The position numbers were made by a program, and so were the translations under genes. Below are positions 44,726 through 57,065 of a DNA stretch of 64,000 nucleotides, one piece after another. Each line of letters starts with the position of its first letter. Position 1 is the first letter of the stretch. The stretch is from Rhinopithecus roxellana. Lineage: Eukaryota; Chordata; Mammalia; Primates; Cercopithecidae. The DNA is taken from positions 150,617,859 through 150,681,858 of the forward strand of contig NC_044552.1 of the NCBI RefSeq assembly GCF_007565055.1. Direction: 5' to 3'. The notes under the pieces were generated by a model that made no database searches, was not told the origin of the DNA, and worked only from the letters and a program-made list of their open reading frames with translations.

Positions 44726-46954
44726 TCCTCTAGCACTTCCAGGTTGTAGGAATCCCAGAGTACTGTGGGCAGAGCCGGGGAGGAAGGCCCCACAGTGGGT
44801 AACAGAAACAGGGGCGCTGTGGCCGGGTGAGGGGCTGGAGTGATGGGGGATGTGGATCTCGGATGGCTTTCCTGTTCCTGCTTCCAGCTCTGCGTGAAGC
44901 CCTCATGCTCCTTGACCTTGCCATCTGGGAGACATGGCTCCTTGCCCTGCACTGTCCTTGTGCCTCGGTAAACTGAACACGCTGACCTCAATAACAACTT
45001 CAGCCAAGATGTTCAAGTCTGGAGGACGGGGCTGCTTGACACCAAGATGAAAAATGGTGAGTGAAACTCTCAGCTGACCCAAGGCTGCCTCTGGTCTGTC
45101 AGAGGTCATGGGATGGAGACTAGGGATGAGAAAGTTGTCTGTAGGCAAGAATACACAGCCTCGCAGTGTCAGGAATCACACAGAACTAGGTGAACGCTCC
45201 AGGCCCACACAGGTGCAGGGACTGCCATGCAGGAGGAGGGTGCCCCAGAGTCGATGCAATGCGCGATTCACCCTGGCTGGTGATGGCTCTGAGGAAGCCA
45301 CTGCAGTGTGAATGGAAGCCAAGCATTTGAGCTGGAGAGCTCCAGATAGGAGGGTACTGGCTACCCAGAGACAGGAGGAGGGAAACGGCACCGCACAGGT
45401 TGGGGTGAGCACTCCCTCCCCGAGGGCCAGCAACTGGCTTTGGAGGCTGAGAATTTCGCTCACCCTGCACTTGGCAGGCACAGGGCAGGCGCAGCTGAGG
45501 GACAGACCTCAGGCTTTCATAATTCCCCAGCCCACGGTCTTCCCATAGCCTCTCTCCCAAGGGCCCTCAGGCCTGCCTGACTCTGATGTACGCCCACAGC
45601 AGGCCTGGCTGCTCAGGACCAGGACCAGGGCCAACTAAGCCCACACCCTGCAGCTCCAGGCTCCTACACCTGCAAGGGCGGCCACAGTGGCCTGAAGTCT
45701 GCTCAGGCTTCTGTTTGGTTCTGGTCATCACTGGGTCCACGCCACTACTGTGAGCTGGCTGAGGTTTGCTGTGTCCCTGCAGAGGGAAAGGCGTTGCTCC
45801 TGTTGTCCCCTGGGAGGATGCTGAGCCTCGTAGTGTCCCTGCTCTGGGTGATGCAGCACCCAGAGACCACAGGGCTCATGCCTCTCTGTGGGAAGCAGCT
45901 CCACCCCATAAGTCAGAGGCTGCAGATGGCGCTGCAGTGGGAGGCCCTGCCACCTTCGCCCACAGCAGCTCTGGAGGCTGAGATGGACCATGATAGGAGG
46001 TCCTGACACCTTCACCCACAGCAGCCCTGGCTGGGCACCTTGCTTAGGAATGTTAAGTAGACTCTATTTTTCAATCTTGAAAGCCCAGGAAAACTCCGAG
46101 TCTAGGGAAGTCTGTGCCCAACCAGCCAGGTGGTGTCTTGCTCAGAAAAGTGGGACACTGCTAAAAACAGTACCCAGATGAAAATAAGGAGGGTGATATG
46201 AGGCCACGCTGCCGATTTAGGAGCAGGACATCCACAGCACAGGGAGCTCCGTGGCTTTACCCTGGGGTTTTAGGACGACTGGCCACCTTCCAGGAGAAGG
46301 GATGACACCGCTCCGCCTCCCATCTCTGCTTCACACCATCTGCCCCGTGAGCCTTGCTTCAGTCCTCTGCACTCCCTGCTCTGACTCAGGATCCTGCGGC
46401 TGACACTGGCCATGTCTGGCAAATTCATGGGACATGAAGATTCTGTCCACGATTAACTGCGCACCTACCAGCAAACACCAACGATGGAGAGAATATCTGG
46501 TCATTCCCCATGGAATTGACGGCTTCGTGGTGTCTTTGTGCTCCAGGGGAAAAGCAATTTCTTTACCTACTGCATCAACAGTGTGAGATCTGATGATTTC
46601 TTTGAGGACTTCGCCTGAATGCCTGCCCTTGGCTGCGCAGCTGTTGCGGACCCAGAGGACAGCCTGTGCTGCAGCCCCTGCACGGCCCTGTGGAGCCTTC
46701 TCCCCACCTGCCACCTCCGCACAGGGAGGAGGCTGCGCACATCCTGCCTGCAAGGGCCCAGGACAGCGCAGCTCGCAAGCTGAGAAGAGATGAGTGCTGT
46801 TGGCGCTGAAGTTTAGGAAGGCATTTCTGATGCCCCCAAAGCATTCCTTTCGGTTTCCCCTCAACTTTGACTGCATGGTATCTTATTTTATGTAATACAC
46901 ACATTTTCAAAAGTTAAAAATAAATCTAGTTTTGATATGATAAAAAGGAGAATT
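44726..46954. other. Unassigned GC-moderate sequence with the longest non-repeat frame
   Basis: No repeat is named. A minus-strand frame of 181 codons (46331-46876) is the longest not explained by a tandem repeat or transposon. It has no recognisable domain, and its codon content looks like background. A partial duplication ('ccaccttcgcccacagcagc' near 45949 and 'acaccttcacccacagcagc' near 46005) lies inside. Confidence 0.45.
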
Positions 46955-47237
46955 GGCCGGGCGTGGTGGCTCACGTCTGTAATCCCAGCACTTTGGGAGG
47001 CCGAGGCGGACGGATCACCAGGTCAGGAGATCGAGACCATGGTGAAATCCCGTCTCTACTAAAAATACAAAAATTAGCCGGGTGTGGTGGTGGGCGCCTG
47101 TAGTCCCAGCTGCTGGGGAGGCTGAGGCAGGAGAATGGTGTGAACCCGGAAGGCGGAGGTTGCAGTGAGCCGAGATCCTGCGGCTGCACTCCGGCCTGGG
47201 TGGCAGAGTAAGACTCCGTCACAAAAAAAAAAAAAAA
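46955..47237 (+). mobile_element. Alu with 12-base left-arm deletion
   Basis: Starts 'ggccgggcgtggtggctcac'. At about 47035 it reads 'gatcgagaccatggtgaaat', lacking the 12 bases that normally separate 'gaccat' from 'ggtgaaa'. That deletion recalls the AluYd lineage. The right arm mixes Y-type 'gagaatggtgtgaacc' with S-type 'gaggttgcagtgagcc'. Target duplication 'aaaaaggagaatt' at 46942-46954 and 47238-47250. Confidence 0.94.
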
Positions 47238-47250
47238 AAAAAGGAGAATT

Positions 47251-49040
47251 ATTTTAATGAAATCAACAGGTGACCTCATGTCCAATTTTCAGGGTTTACA
47301 ATTTCAAAATCCCATAGGCAGTGTTCTGTAAATTTATTGTCTGACATTTACCAATTAGACATTTCCAATGCTACCCACACTGCTTCCATGGAGTTCCAAA
47401 AGGTCTGTCTTGTGTTTGGTAATTAATTGTTATTGGGAATTCTGATCACTGTCGCCTCCCATTTCCTATCTAGGATCTGGAGAGAAGTGTCTCCACTTTG
47501 CGTTCACGTGTTCCTGAGGGTCCACATCCTTTCCTAGCTTGCCTCACCCCAGACGTCCTGCGCAAGCCCCCGGCTTCCTGTTGGCGCTGATGGGCTTGGG
47601 CCCGGCTGGATTTCCCCATTCCGTGGAGTGGGGAAGGAGTGAGAGAGTCAGAGTCTCCCAAGAACAGAATCTCATTGGAAACTGATTGTGGTTGAATAAT
47701 AAGAAACCTGTGGCAAGCAAATAGAATCAATCTTCACACTGATTATATCTTTGAAGTCAATCATACACATCTTTCAAATCAAGATAACTTTGATTCTAGA
47801 AAGATTTTTACTTTTATGTGATTTGATAACAGCATTTATTTTTTAATTTAAAATAACATGAAAGGAAGGTGTGTGATTTTATGGTTATCACAATGGAAGG
47901 GAAAGTTGGAAAAGGCCGTGGGCGGTGCTCTGCTCGACTGCCTCTGAGAGAGGGGACATTCAAAGGGGAATATAAGTTGGAATAGTTTCGGAGTTTGCCA
48001 TTGGGCCCTGTCTTCCTCATCATCCCTGTACCCGCTGTACTTAGACGGCAGACATTCAATAGAGTAGGAGTGAATGAAGAATGAAGGAACAAAGGCTCCT
48101 GGGAGAACAGACCAGAAATCTCAGCAAGCTCCATACAGGATCCAGGACACAGCAGAGCAAGTAGCTCTAGCAAGTCAGTGATAGGCTGACTTTGGATTCT
48201 AAGACCTTATACATTTAACCTTATTTCAAGATGTTGGAGAGAAGGGGACGTCATGGTCACACAGACTCGGTGAAGGCTGAGAAATGCGTAGCAGTGTCTT
48301 GATATGCTGTGGGAATGACAGAGTTTCGGATCAGAGGGGTGTGGGATCCACCACATTGCAGTTTATAGTGGTGCTTGTCAAATGCTTGTTTCTACTTTAG
48401 CTGTTTAAAATGTGAAACCAAATAATTTTGAATTTCTTTGTGTGGTATTTTTCCTAAATAGATTGAATCTTAGATTTAGATTGTGATTACTGAGTAAAGT
48501 GGAGAAGGAAATATGGGTGTTGTCTAAAATCTTGTGAGTCTAAGACAAAGTGAAATAGAATAGTGAATTATTAAACAACAAGCAAATAACATTTATCAGT
48601 GACTTGGTTTGTAAGAAGAAATCTAGGAAGCACATGTGGGAGGTATTTTAAAACCCCGAGGTGGGAATAAATCCTTAGAGGAAAATGAGCACACACAGAA
48701 TGAGGGAGCACGGGGAGTGCTGGAGCTTCACTCAGTGCTCCCGATCCAAGCACACGGGGAGGCGTGAAGACTCCAGGTGTTCGAAGGGTTTCTGTAAGGA
48801 AAATCAATTGAGCCCATGGGGGAAGGTAAAGGTACTGTTTCAAGAATGACTAGATTAGCAAAATATGGTTACATGAAATATTTAACACCCAAAAATAATG
48901 CCTAAATAGGTTTCTGAGGCTGTTCTATTGTGTTGTGCTGTTCAGACCAGACCTGGAACTACTTTCAGGAGAAATGGTCAGGGGTTGGACCACTTATAAG
49001 GGTGACCCAAGCAGTGGAAGACTGGAGACTAAACATAACC
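47251..49040. other. Unassigned AT-rich sequence
   Basis: No repeat or exon is recognised across 1.8 kb, apart from an L2-like hint near 48050. Confidence 0.45.
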
Positions 49041-49175
49041 CAAACTAGAGTTATTCTATGATTTAATAATAGTAATAAAATTACCAACTAGAACAGCTAA
49101 TATTTATTGAATATCTACAATGGGCCAGGCATTTTCTCATGCATTAATTCATTTTGTCTTCAGAGTAGGTTATAA
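49041..49175 (-). repeat. MIR, antisense
   Basis: 'cagctaatatttattgaata', 'caatgggccaggcattttct' and 'catgcattaattcattttgt' match reversed MIR. Confidence 0.75.
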
Positions 49176-49199
49176 ATATGTGTTTACAGTGATTGATTA

Positions 49200-50370
49200 A
49201 TGAATTAACTTTGGCTTGATAACATATACACATGATAGAAAGTTCAAAAGCTGCAAAAGATGGAAAATGAAAAGTGAGTCTACCGATACCCTAATGTGCA
49301 GTCCCCCATCCCTTCTGGGAAAGCAACTATCAGTAATGCTTTCCTGCGTCTCCTTCCAGAGGTGTTTTATATATACCATATATTTATATAAATAGGCTCA
49401 GCAGATTATTTTTTACTTTATGCTCATCGATAAATCTTCCATTTCCACATAATGGTACTTAATACACTACATCATTCATTTTAATGGTTGCTTGGAATTC
49501 CATTCTTATAAATGTGCGGTAGTTTATTTAATCATCCCCTTTTTGAGGGACCCTTGGATTGTTGCCAGTCTTCTGCTGTTAACAAGCAGCACCTCAGGGA
49601 ATGATCCCATGGTTTCACACGCATGCGGCTGGCTGTCAGACGTAGCTTCCCAAAACGAGTCCCACGCCTCTCCTGCGAGCGGCTTTCTTTTGCAGCTTCA
49701 TTCCCGAGTCTCCAGGGACATCAACCAAAACCACACCTCACTCGGGCCCAGTGCAGAAGTGGAGCTGGGAATCTGGTTGTCTTCTCCCAGGCCAATTTGT
49801 AAAAATGTGAAACAATGCTCTCTTTTCACTAATATTTTTGGAAAATAGAACCATTTTTAATTAAAATGTGTTTTATATTGTTATGTGGTGGGCTTATTAT
49901 TTTATGATATAATATATCTCTTTTAACTTCCTCGTTTATCATTTTTAATATTGTAAATGTCAGTCTATGTAACCCATGTAAACAAGTCTTTGGGGCCTCA
50001 GTAAGATTTGGAGTGTAAAGTGATCCCAAAACCAAAAAGCTGGAGAATTGCTTCTGTGATTTATAATTTGAGAAGTAGAATTGGTGGGTACAAGTTACGT
50101 GCTTTTGCATTTTGGTAGATGTTGTCAAATTTCCCTTCCTGTAAACTCTATCAATTTATATTCCCACCGACAGTGCATAGGGATGCCTGTTTCCTCTAGG
50201 CCTGGTCAGCAGCTGTTGTTAAGCTTTTTGATCTTTGCCTGCATGAGAGTTGAAAACACTCCTTTACTGATGAGTATGCCTCTGTACGGCTGACAGCCAA
50301 TGACATTTTCTTTTTACTAAATGATGTGTTCATGTTCTTTGTGTATTTTCCACTAGGTGATGTGTGTTCC
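49200..50370 (-). mobile_element. Old L1M fragment, antisense (two blocks)
   Basis: Block one (about 49205-49610) has 'cattcattttaatggttgct', 'tggaattccattcttataaa' and 'cccttggattgttgccagtc'. Block two (about 50030-50370) has 'gaattggtgggtacaagtta', 'tatattcccaccgacagtgc' and 'gttcatgttctttgtgtatt'. Both follow reversed old L1 text. The 49620-50020 interval between them is not recognisable. No coding capacity. Confidence 0.75.
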
Positions 50371-50854
50371 ATTGGTCTTTAGGTGCTCGGTGTGAACATT
50401 TTGCTGTGTGTGCTGGGCACTGTCCTCCCTTACTGGATCCATGTCTGGAGGTCCTGTTCTATTCCAATTGTTTGTGACAACTGGGTAGGAAAGAATTTTC
50501 CAGCCCTTTGAGTGATTGATTGAACTGGCTGCCTTGCTGACGCATAAACACGTTCTCAGAGGAGTATTTAACAAAGGATTGGGTATTGAAGCAAGTTCTA
50601 GTTCTGTAAAGAAGGTGGAACTCGAGGCACTCTAAGGTTCTTTGAAATACCCTGATAGTGTCTCCAAGTGTGCCCCCGCATTGCAAAGCAGGCCACACAG
50701 AAGAGGGACTGGACGCCACCATTGATTTAGAAAGATCCTCCTGTGTAGAAAGTGTTTGGGGCACACTTTTAAGAGTTTCAAGTGACCTACTGAGCAAGGG
50801 GCCAGACTGCACATGGCTGTGAGGTCTTTTTCTGAAAAATCAAAAGTAGAATGT
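50371..50854. other. Unassigned non-coding sequence
   Basis: No recognised feature; the frames here are short and unlike any known protein. Confidence 0.45.
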
Positions 50855-51000
50855 TGCATCTGGAATAAACCTGAGAGTCTTATGTTACACAAAAGAAAAC
50901 TGCAGCCAGAAAGGTGAAGGAGCTTGCAAGAGGCCACACAGCATAAGACTGGAGCCAGAGTCCTGATCTCATTCTCACTACCATTCCATGCCCAAGAAGC
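50855..51000 (-). repeat. MIR, antisense
   Basis: 'agaaaactgcagccagaaag', 'gcaagaggccacacagcata' and 'gactggagccagagtcctga' are reversed MIR. Confidence 0.75.
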
Positions 51001-51456
51001 GTATTGATGAATGACTTTAAAAATACTCTGAAACATTCATGCAGCATGGCTTGCTTCTGCTCTGTGGTTTAAATGGTTATCATTTCTTATTTCATTCAGA
51101 AATTGCTTTACGCGTCACTGCCTCTCCCTAAAGACAACCGTATAGTTGCCTTTCACAAAGGCTGGGTGATGTCTGCGTTTCCTAACAGGGGTCTGGCTTT
51201 TGTTGGTACTTTCACAGAAGACAACAGCTAGCAAATAGTTGACAAATGATCACCACTGATCATTCCAGGTTATTCACCAAACACTAGTTGTACTTTTTTC
51301 CCCTTCTTCTTCACAGTTTAACATCTCTAGTATAAGGATGTGTCTGGTAATAGATTGCAATTGTGGTCGATCTGCAATTGTGATTGAGTTTTGTCCCCAT
51401 GTGTGAGAATGTTTGTAACAGTGAAATTCACAACAAGCTCAATGCACAGCCCAGTG
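51001..51456. other. Unassigned non-coding sequence
   Basis: No recognised feature. Confidence 0.45.
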
Positions 51457-51495
51457 ACTTGTCATCTAGACTTGTCATCTAGACTCGTCACCTAG
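51457..51495 (+). repeat. 13-bp tandem triplication
   Basis: 'acttgtcatctag' at 51457 and 51470, and 'actcgtcacctag' at 51483; the third copy differs at two positions. Confidence 0.95.
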
Positions 51496-51886
51496 TGCCA
51501 CAGTTGGACGTCCCAATCTTTGGATTTCAACTACCCAGTAACTCGGACCATTTGAGGAGGAGATAATTTTGGTTGCTTTCTGGAATGCTTTCTTGCACCT
51601 TCTGTTAAGCTTACAAAGGACCAGCATCCAAATATACAGAGTGCGTATTGGCAGCTGGGAAAAGTCCAGGGGCAACGGTGGAGCCCACTGGCTTTTGGTA
51701 GCTCAGAGGCTGATACCACGTGAGAAGGCGTGAGTGAGGCTGAGTGAGCCAGGACATGACTTGGGAGTAGTGGATGCTGCATCCAAAAAAGTTTTAAAAA
51801 CATCTTAGCTCTGCTTATATTTTCCTTTCAATTTCTATGCACAAGAGATATGGGATACATATCCATGACTAAGTAAAAGAACCTAT

Positions 51887-51893
<7 letters not shown>
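51496..51893. other. Unassigned non-coding sequence
   Basis: No recognised feature. Confidence 0.45.
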
Positions 51894-51929
<36 letters not shown>

Positions 51930-52222
51930 TTTTTGAGACAGAGTCTTGCTCTGCTGTCTAGACTGGAGTGCAGTGGCAAAATCCTGGCTCACTCCAGCCT
52001 CAACCTCCTGGGCTCCAGTGATCCTCTCGACTCAGCCTCCCAAGTAGTCGGGACTACAGGCATGCGCCACCATGCCTATCTAATTATTTTATTTTATTTT
52101 TTGTTTTCTGTAGACATGGGATTTCACCATGTTGCCCAGGCTGATCTCAAACTCCTAGGCTCAAGCCATCCTCCTGCCTCAGCCTCCCAAAGGGATTATA
52201 GACATGAACCATGGCACCCAGC
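51894..52222 (-). mobile_element. AluJ, antisense, with a TTTA-repeat tail
   Basis: The reversed tail is an ATTT microsatellite of about nine units. The body runs from 'gagacagagtcttgctctgc' to 'gaaccatggcacccagcc', with J-type bases ('gttgcccaggctgatctcaa'). Confidence 0.93.
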
Positions 52223-52692
52223 CAAGAACTCTATTAATATATATACAATTCTCAGTGATAAGAATTCATGGTGCAACAGTTTAGTTGGAAACATTTCTTT
52301 TCTTTGTGGCACAAAAAGCAGTGGTGAGTTATATGACTGGTGAAGGTTTAGACTGACAGAGTATGGCCCATTGCGAATAAGTCCATATTTGCTCACAACT
52401 ATTCCATGTTCACTGGTTACTCACTTGTTAGCTTGGTACCTTGTTTATTTACGTACATTGTTATTCGGCAAACAGTGAGCACCTGTTTATGCACTGCTGT
52501 TGCTAATGAGACAGAATCATGTGAGGAGTGGACAGTCTGCCTTATAGCCCATGCTCAGTACATATCCTAATGAGGAATCGGTCCCTGGCTGTCATTGTCT
52601 CCATGCACTTGAGTTGGACAATAGTATTTACCTGCCAGTCTTTCTGCATTGTAGAATGGCTGGTACATGGGACATATTGTGATACTTAATGC
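52223..52692. other. Unassigned non-coding sequence
   Basis: No recognised feature. Confidence 0.45.
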
Positions 52693-53173
52693 CATGGGTT
52701 GAACTGTGTTCCCCAAAAGACATGTTGACGTCCTAAACCCTGGTATCTGTGCATGTGATCTCACTTGGGAATAAGTTCTTTGCAGATGTAGTTAGATTCA
52801 GATGAGGTCATTAGGGAGGGCCTTAATTCCCTATGACTGGTGTTTTTACCTGAAGAGGAAAACGCTGCATGCGGACAGGCCACCCACAAGGGGACACTGT
52901 ATAATGACAGAGTCAGGGTCTGGCATGATCCCACAGGGGGACACGGTATGGTCAGGGACTGGCGCAATCGGCTGCAAGCTCAGAACCACCAAGGAGTGGT
53001 GGCCGCCACCCGAAGCTGGGAGGGGCAGAAAGGATTCTCTGCCTCTCAGAGGGAGCATGGCTCTGCTAAAACCTGGGCTCCAGCTTCTGGCCTCCAGACA
53101 GTGACAGAAGAAATCTCTCCTGGTTTAAGCCTCCCTGCTGTCCTTTGTTACAGCCACCCTCGGAAGCAAATAG
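52693..53173 (+). mobile_element. MLT1-type MaLR solo LTR with internal duplication
   Basis: 'gccatgggttgaactgtgtt', 'aagacatgttgacgtcctaa', 'gcagatgtagttagattcag', 'tgactggtgtttttacctga', then 'cttctggcctccagacagtg' and the end 'tttgttacagccaccctcgg'. The middle carries a duplicated ~40-base segment. Solo and non-coding. Confidence 0.8.
52889..52968 (+). repeat. ~40-bp tandem duplication in the LTR
   Basis: 'ggggacactgtataatgaca' with 'gtctggcatgatcccaca' is followed by 'gggggacacggtatggtcag' with 'ggactggcgcaatcg'. Confidence 0.7.
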
Positions 53174-54099
53174 GCTTAGCTTTAGAACTGGACTTGGGTA
53201 ACAAAATTGAGACCCTTATCAGTAAAGTAATCAAAATACACTGACTTTTCTGGTGACACGTGGAGCCTTTTTTGGTGGTGAATGGAGCCGGGAACTGAAG
53301 TTTACTTGATGGAGACATCGAGGGCCTTTCCTTCCTGCGCATGGCATTTATTCAGCAAATGTTTCTCCAGCTCTGTCCCAAAGATGTGCCAGGTTCTCTC
53401 ATTTCTGACTATGCCGCTCTCAGCCCATCTAACCTCAAATCTAACCTAATCCTGATGGCCCTCCCACCTTCCCAGCATACAGGAGCAAGCAGAGAAAATG
53501 GGCAGTCAAGTCAAAAGGAAAGGACAGCCTACAGGTACCTGGTTTTCTTTCTTCTGCTGGAGCTACATGTAAATATTTACATATAAATACCCAGGAGGCA
53601 GTCAGTATTTTTAAAAGGGTTTGTAATGTAAATGTGGAAAATCACTTTCTGACCCAGTAGGAACTCTGCTCTTCCTCACTTCCAATCACACTCATTCATC
53701 CATTCCCTCATTTCACAAACACTTACAATGCACTGCACGGCAAGCATTGCATTTTCTTTTTTTGCTTAAAATTTCAAAATTAATAAATGATATTTTAGTT
53801 GAAATGCTTAAATATAACAAATAAGAGGTTCTTGATCAGAAGAGAAAAGCTCTCTTGTGCCAACAAGTTCAGAATATTTGGTGAGTGGATGTTGGCCGGG
53901 CTGGGCTAGGTCAAGTTAATCTCCTCTTCATCGATCAGTTCTGCATGGACCCCTTTAAGTGACTGGCAAGGAGAAAAGCTGGAGCTCAGGAGGAGGTGCT
54001 GGAAGGCAGAGGTTGGGTGAAGGGTGATTGACATCTAGGGGGACAGGAGAGCTTCCTCCCTCTTTGTTGGATGTAGAGGACTAGTTTCTTCCTCTGGTT
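53174..54099. other. Unassigned sequence with a possible L2 trace
   Basis: 'cactcattcatccattccct' and 'cacttacaatgcactgcacg' at about 53688-53752 may be a reversed L2 end. Nothing else is recognised. Confidence 0.45.
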
Positions 54100-54290
54100 A
54101 GGGTTGCCAGGTAAGATAGAGGACACTCAGTCATATGTGAATTCCAGGCAATGAGATATTGTTTTAATATAAGCACATACCAAATATTGCATAGAACATG
54201 TTTATACTGAAAGTGTATTTGTCGTTTTTCTGAAATTCAAATTTAACTGAGTGTCCTCTACTTTTAATCTGCTGACTCCGGCAACTCTAC
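54100..54290. mobile_element. Palindromic MITE-like DNA element
   Basis: The left end 'agggttgccaggtaagatag' with 'aggacactcagt' is an imperfect inverted copy of the right end 'actgagtgtcctctactttt' with 'ccggcaactct'. The centre has 'accaaatattgcatag'. This matches a known family of near-perfect palindromic elements whose name I do not recall with certainty. Confidence 0.75.
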
Positions 54291-56959
54291 CTTTGGTTTC
54301 ATCTTTATTTTCTGAGTGGGAGATTCAGTCACGGATGAACTCTATCTAGAAAGGGAGACACAAATCAAGGGGTTGAGTGTTCATTTGAGACGATTTGCTG
54401 TAGAGTTTGGGGCTGTATTCATTGTCTGTGAGCCTTGACTTTTCAATAAGCAAACGACGAAAGAAAAAACATCTGCCTCTAGTGAACTTCCAGATCCACT
54501 ATGAAGATGAATAAACAAACTCTGCAGTTGTCCTCTGAGTTCTTGGGGAAGCTGCATTTTCTAACCCACAGCATTTGTTCTAGTTGGTCTCAGAAGCCTG
54601 GGCTCCTGGAGCCCTGGCTTGGTTCCTACAGCGGCTAATCGCCGTGGCGACACCATTCTTCCCGGCAGGTGTCGGAGCCTCCGGAGAAAAGCCAACTCTA
54701 TCCTGATCTTCCACCCGAGGCCCAGGGCTCAGCCTCGGTTTCTGTCTTACTTTCCCTCTGGATCTAGAACTGCCCTCTCTCCTCCACACCACCGTGTGTT
54801 TAACGCATTTAAGGGAATTCTTGAACAAGTTTCGGGAAGATGCTGCGGGGTGTGTTAATGGCACTCTGAGCTTGCCTGGCTGTGCATTTGGAAATGTGCC
54901 TGGTCATTCTCTGGCCCCCAATCTGGACCCCGTCTTTGTTCTAACGTTTTCATATTTGAGCTTGGGGTGAGAATTGGATAAAAGTGACTATCTTTGATGG
55001 ATAGGCATTTGGGTTTCTTGTTATTACTGATTCCCTCAAAAAAAAAAAGGGGAGGATTTGTGATTTGTGCTGTCTGGCGGTCTGATGTTTGCTGTTTCAG
55101 CTTCTTCCTGTTTAAAAACTGGGAAAATGTGTCCCTGTGCTACTACGGTCATATGAACGTCCTCAAGAAACAGCCGATCATGGAAATGGTGGCTCAGCTC
55201 CTGTAGGAACAAAGAATTATAAAAGCCCCAGGTGTTTTATTTTTACATCTTAACCGAACTTCTTTCTTTAAAAAGGAGGACTCGTGACCCTCACGGACTG
55301 TTATTTGTTTGGGATCTCCCTGCTGAGTTTGGCTACGTTCATGAAGATGCAAGCTTGGGAGACACACTTGTTGTCAAAGACAAATTCATCTCCAAAGAAA
55401 ATGAAATGCATTCCCTGAGCTTTGGGAACCAGGAACTACCCCTGCTTGCCACTTCTGATTAAAGTAAGGCATTGAGAAGAGAATAGACAGAAAGGAGGAA
55501 GAAGCTGAAACAGCAAACATCAGACTATCAGTGGCTACATCATTCAAATGGCTTCTCCTGGGACTGATATTGAGTAAGTCAACTCTGAAGTAATAATTAC
55601 TATTATTAGGACACATTTTACCCCACCAATATAATTCTTTTCAGGAACGTAGGACCTCTGATTATAATAATTACTTGACTTCTATTTCCCCAGCCCCACA
55701 TATAGGACCACAGTTTTTATTTAACCATTTTCACTATCAGCAGCAATCTTTATCTTGCATGTTCTAATAGTGGTTGATGTGTTGTTTTCGTCATTCGGAA
55801 CACATCAACCCGGAATTGCAGTAAATCAGCACAGAATTGAAGACTCTTTCCTACACTATGTTCCCCTTGTTCTGCATATACACATCCCCCAAATTTCTTT
55901 TGTAAACTGAATAATATTTTAAATGCCATAAGGTAACTCCCAATGGGAACCCATAAAGGATTCTTCTGAAGGAAAATGTATTGTTTTCTGAGAATTTAAT
56001 GTTCCACCCCTCATTCATCTGCCATAGGCTCTTCAATGTCCACTGCTTGTATTTTTTTTTTAAATCGAAGCATAACTGTGTGGGGCTTTTTCTCCTTATG
56101 TTCTAGTCATCAAATGCTACCACTGAGCAACTAAAACTTTTGCAGACGCTGTTCTGTGAGTACAGTGTCCAAACCAGAAAGTCAAGATGCCTCTTTGAGG
56201 ATCGGTCTGAAAACAAAATACGTGAAATCCAGGAGAGCTGGGATAGACAACGCCGTGAAGGCATCACGGAGAGCGTCAGGGAGCAGCTGCTGTTTCAACG
56301 CAGTGGGGACTTCACACCTGCACCTGAGGGAGCATTCACTGAATTTATGTTCATATATGTTCATATATTATGATAATAAATATGTTCATATACTTATGTT
56401 CAAAATATGTTCGTAATATAGTCATCTATTTACGTTCATATTTTGTGGTTTCTGGAAGAGAATCTAATGTTCTTATTACCAAATAGTAGGTGAACTCAGT
56501 ACTTTGACAGAGACACTTCCCCAGTCTCTCTTTTAATTCCTGTTCTCAGCAAGGCTTCTCCTGCAGTAACTCCTCGTCCTTCATCTTGACTTCTTGGCAC
56601 CCTGTATCCATCTCCCCGAGGGAGGGAGGCATGTGTTTGCTGACTGATTCATTAGACCTCGACTCAGGAAGGATTGATAGTCCGTCTTGACATGAGAATG
56701 GGATCTGCACAGGCTTTAAGATGTTAGAAGGGGGACTTGCAGCCTCACAGTATTGCCTCTTGAAGGCCAGACCCACCATCCTTTCTTTTAGATAAATAAC
56801 TGAGGTGCAACTGAGCCAAGCAACATGCTCTGTAAATCAGGTTGCTTCTAATCAATAGTCTAGTTCGTGCAGAATCCAAACCATCAGAAAGAAAGAACAG
56901 TAATAGTTTCAAACTCCAGAGCAATGGCAGCTGGTGTCAATAGTGGCACCCCGCAGGCA
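54291..56959. other. Repeat-poor sequence (2.7 kb)
   Basis: No transposon is recognised, only short A or T runs near 55040 and 56050. Frames are at most about 95 codons. The 76-codon frame at 55232-55462 has no domain I know. The low repeat content is unusual for this window. Confidence 0.45.
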
Positions 56960-57065
56960 TACGCTGAGCTGCTTGAGGGGAGGGCTGTGTCCTGTCCAGT
57001 TCTGCATCTTTAGAGTTGAGTGCCTGGATACACCCTCAGGGAGTATTTCTTACATTGAATTTCAT
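56960..57065 (+). mobile_element. L2 3' end fragment
   Basis: 'gctgcttgaggggagggctg', 'tctttagagttgagtgcctg' and 'gagtatttcttacattgaat' follow L2 3' order. Confidence 0.6.
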
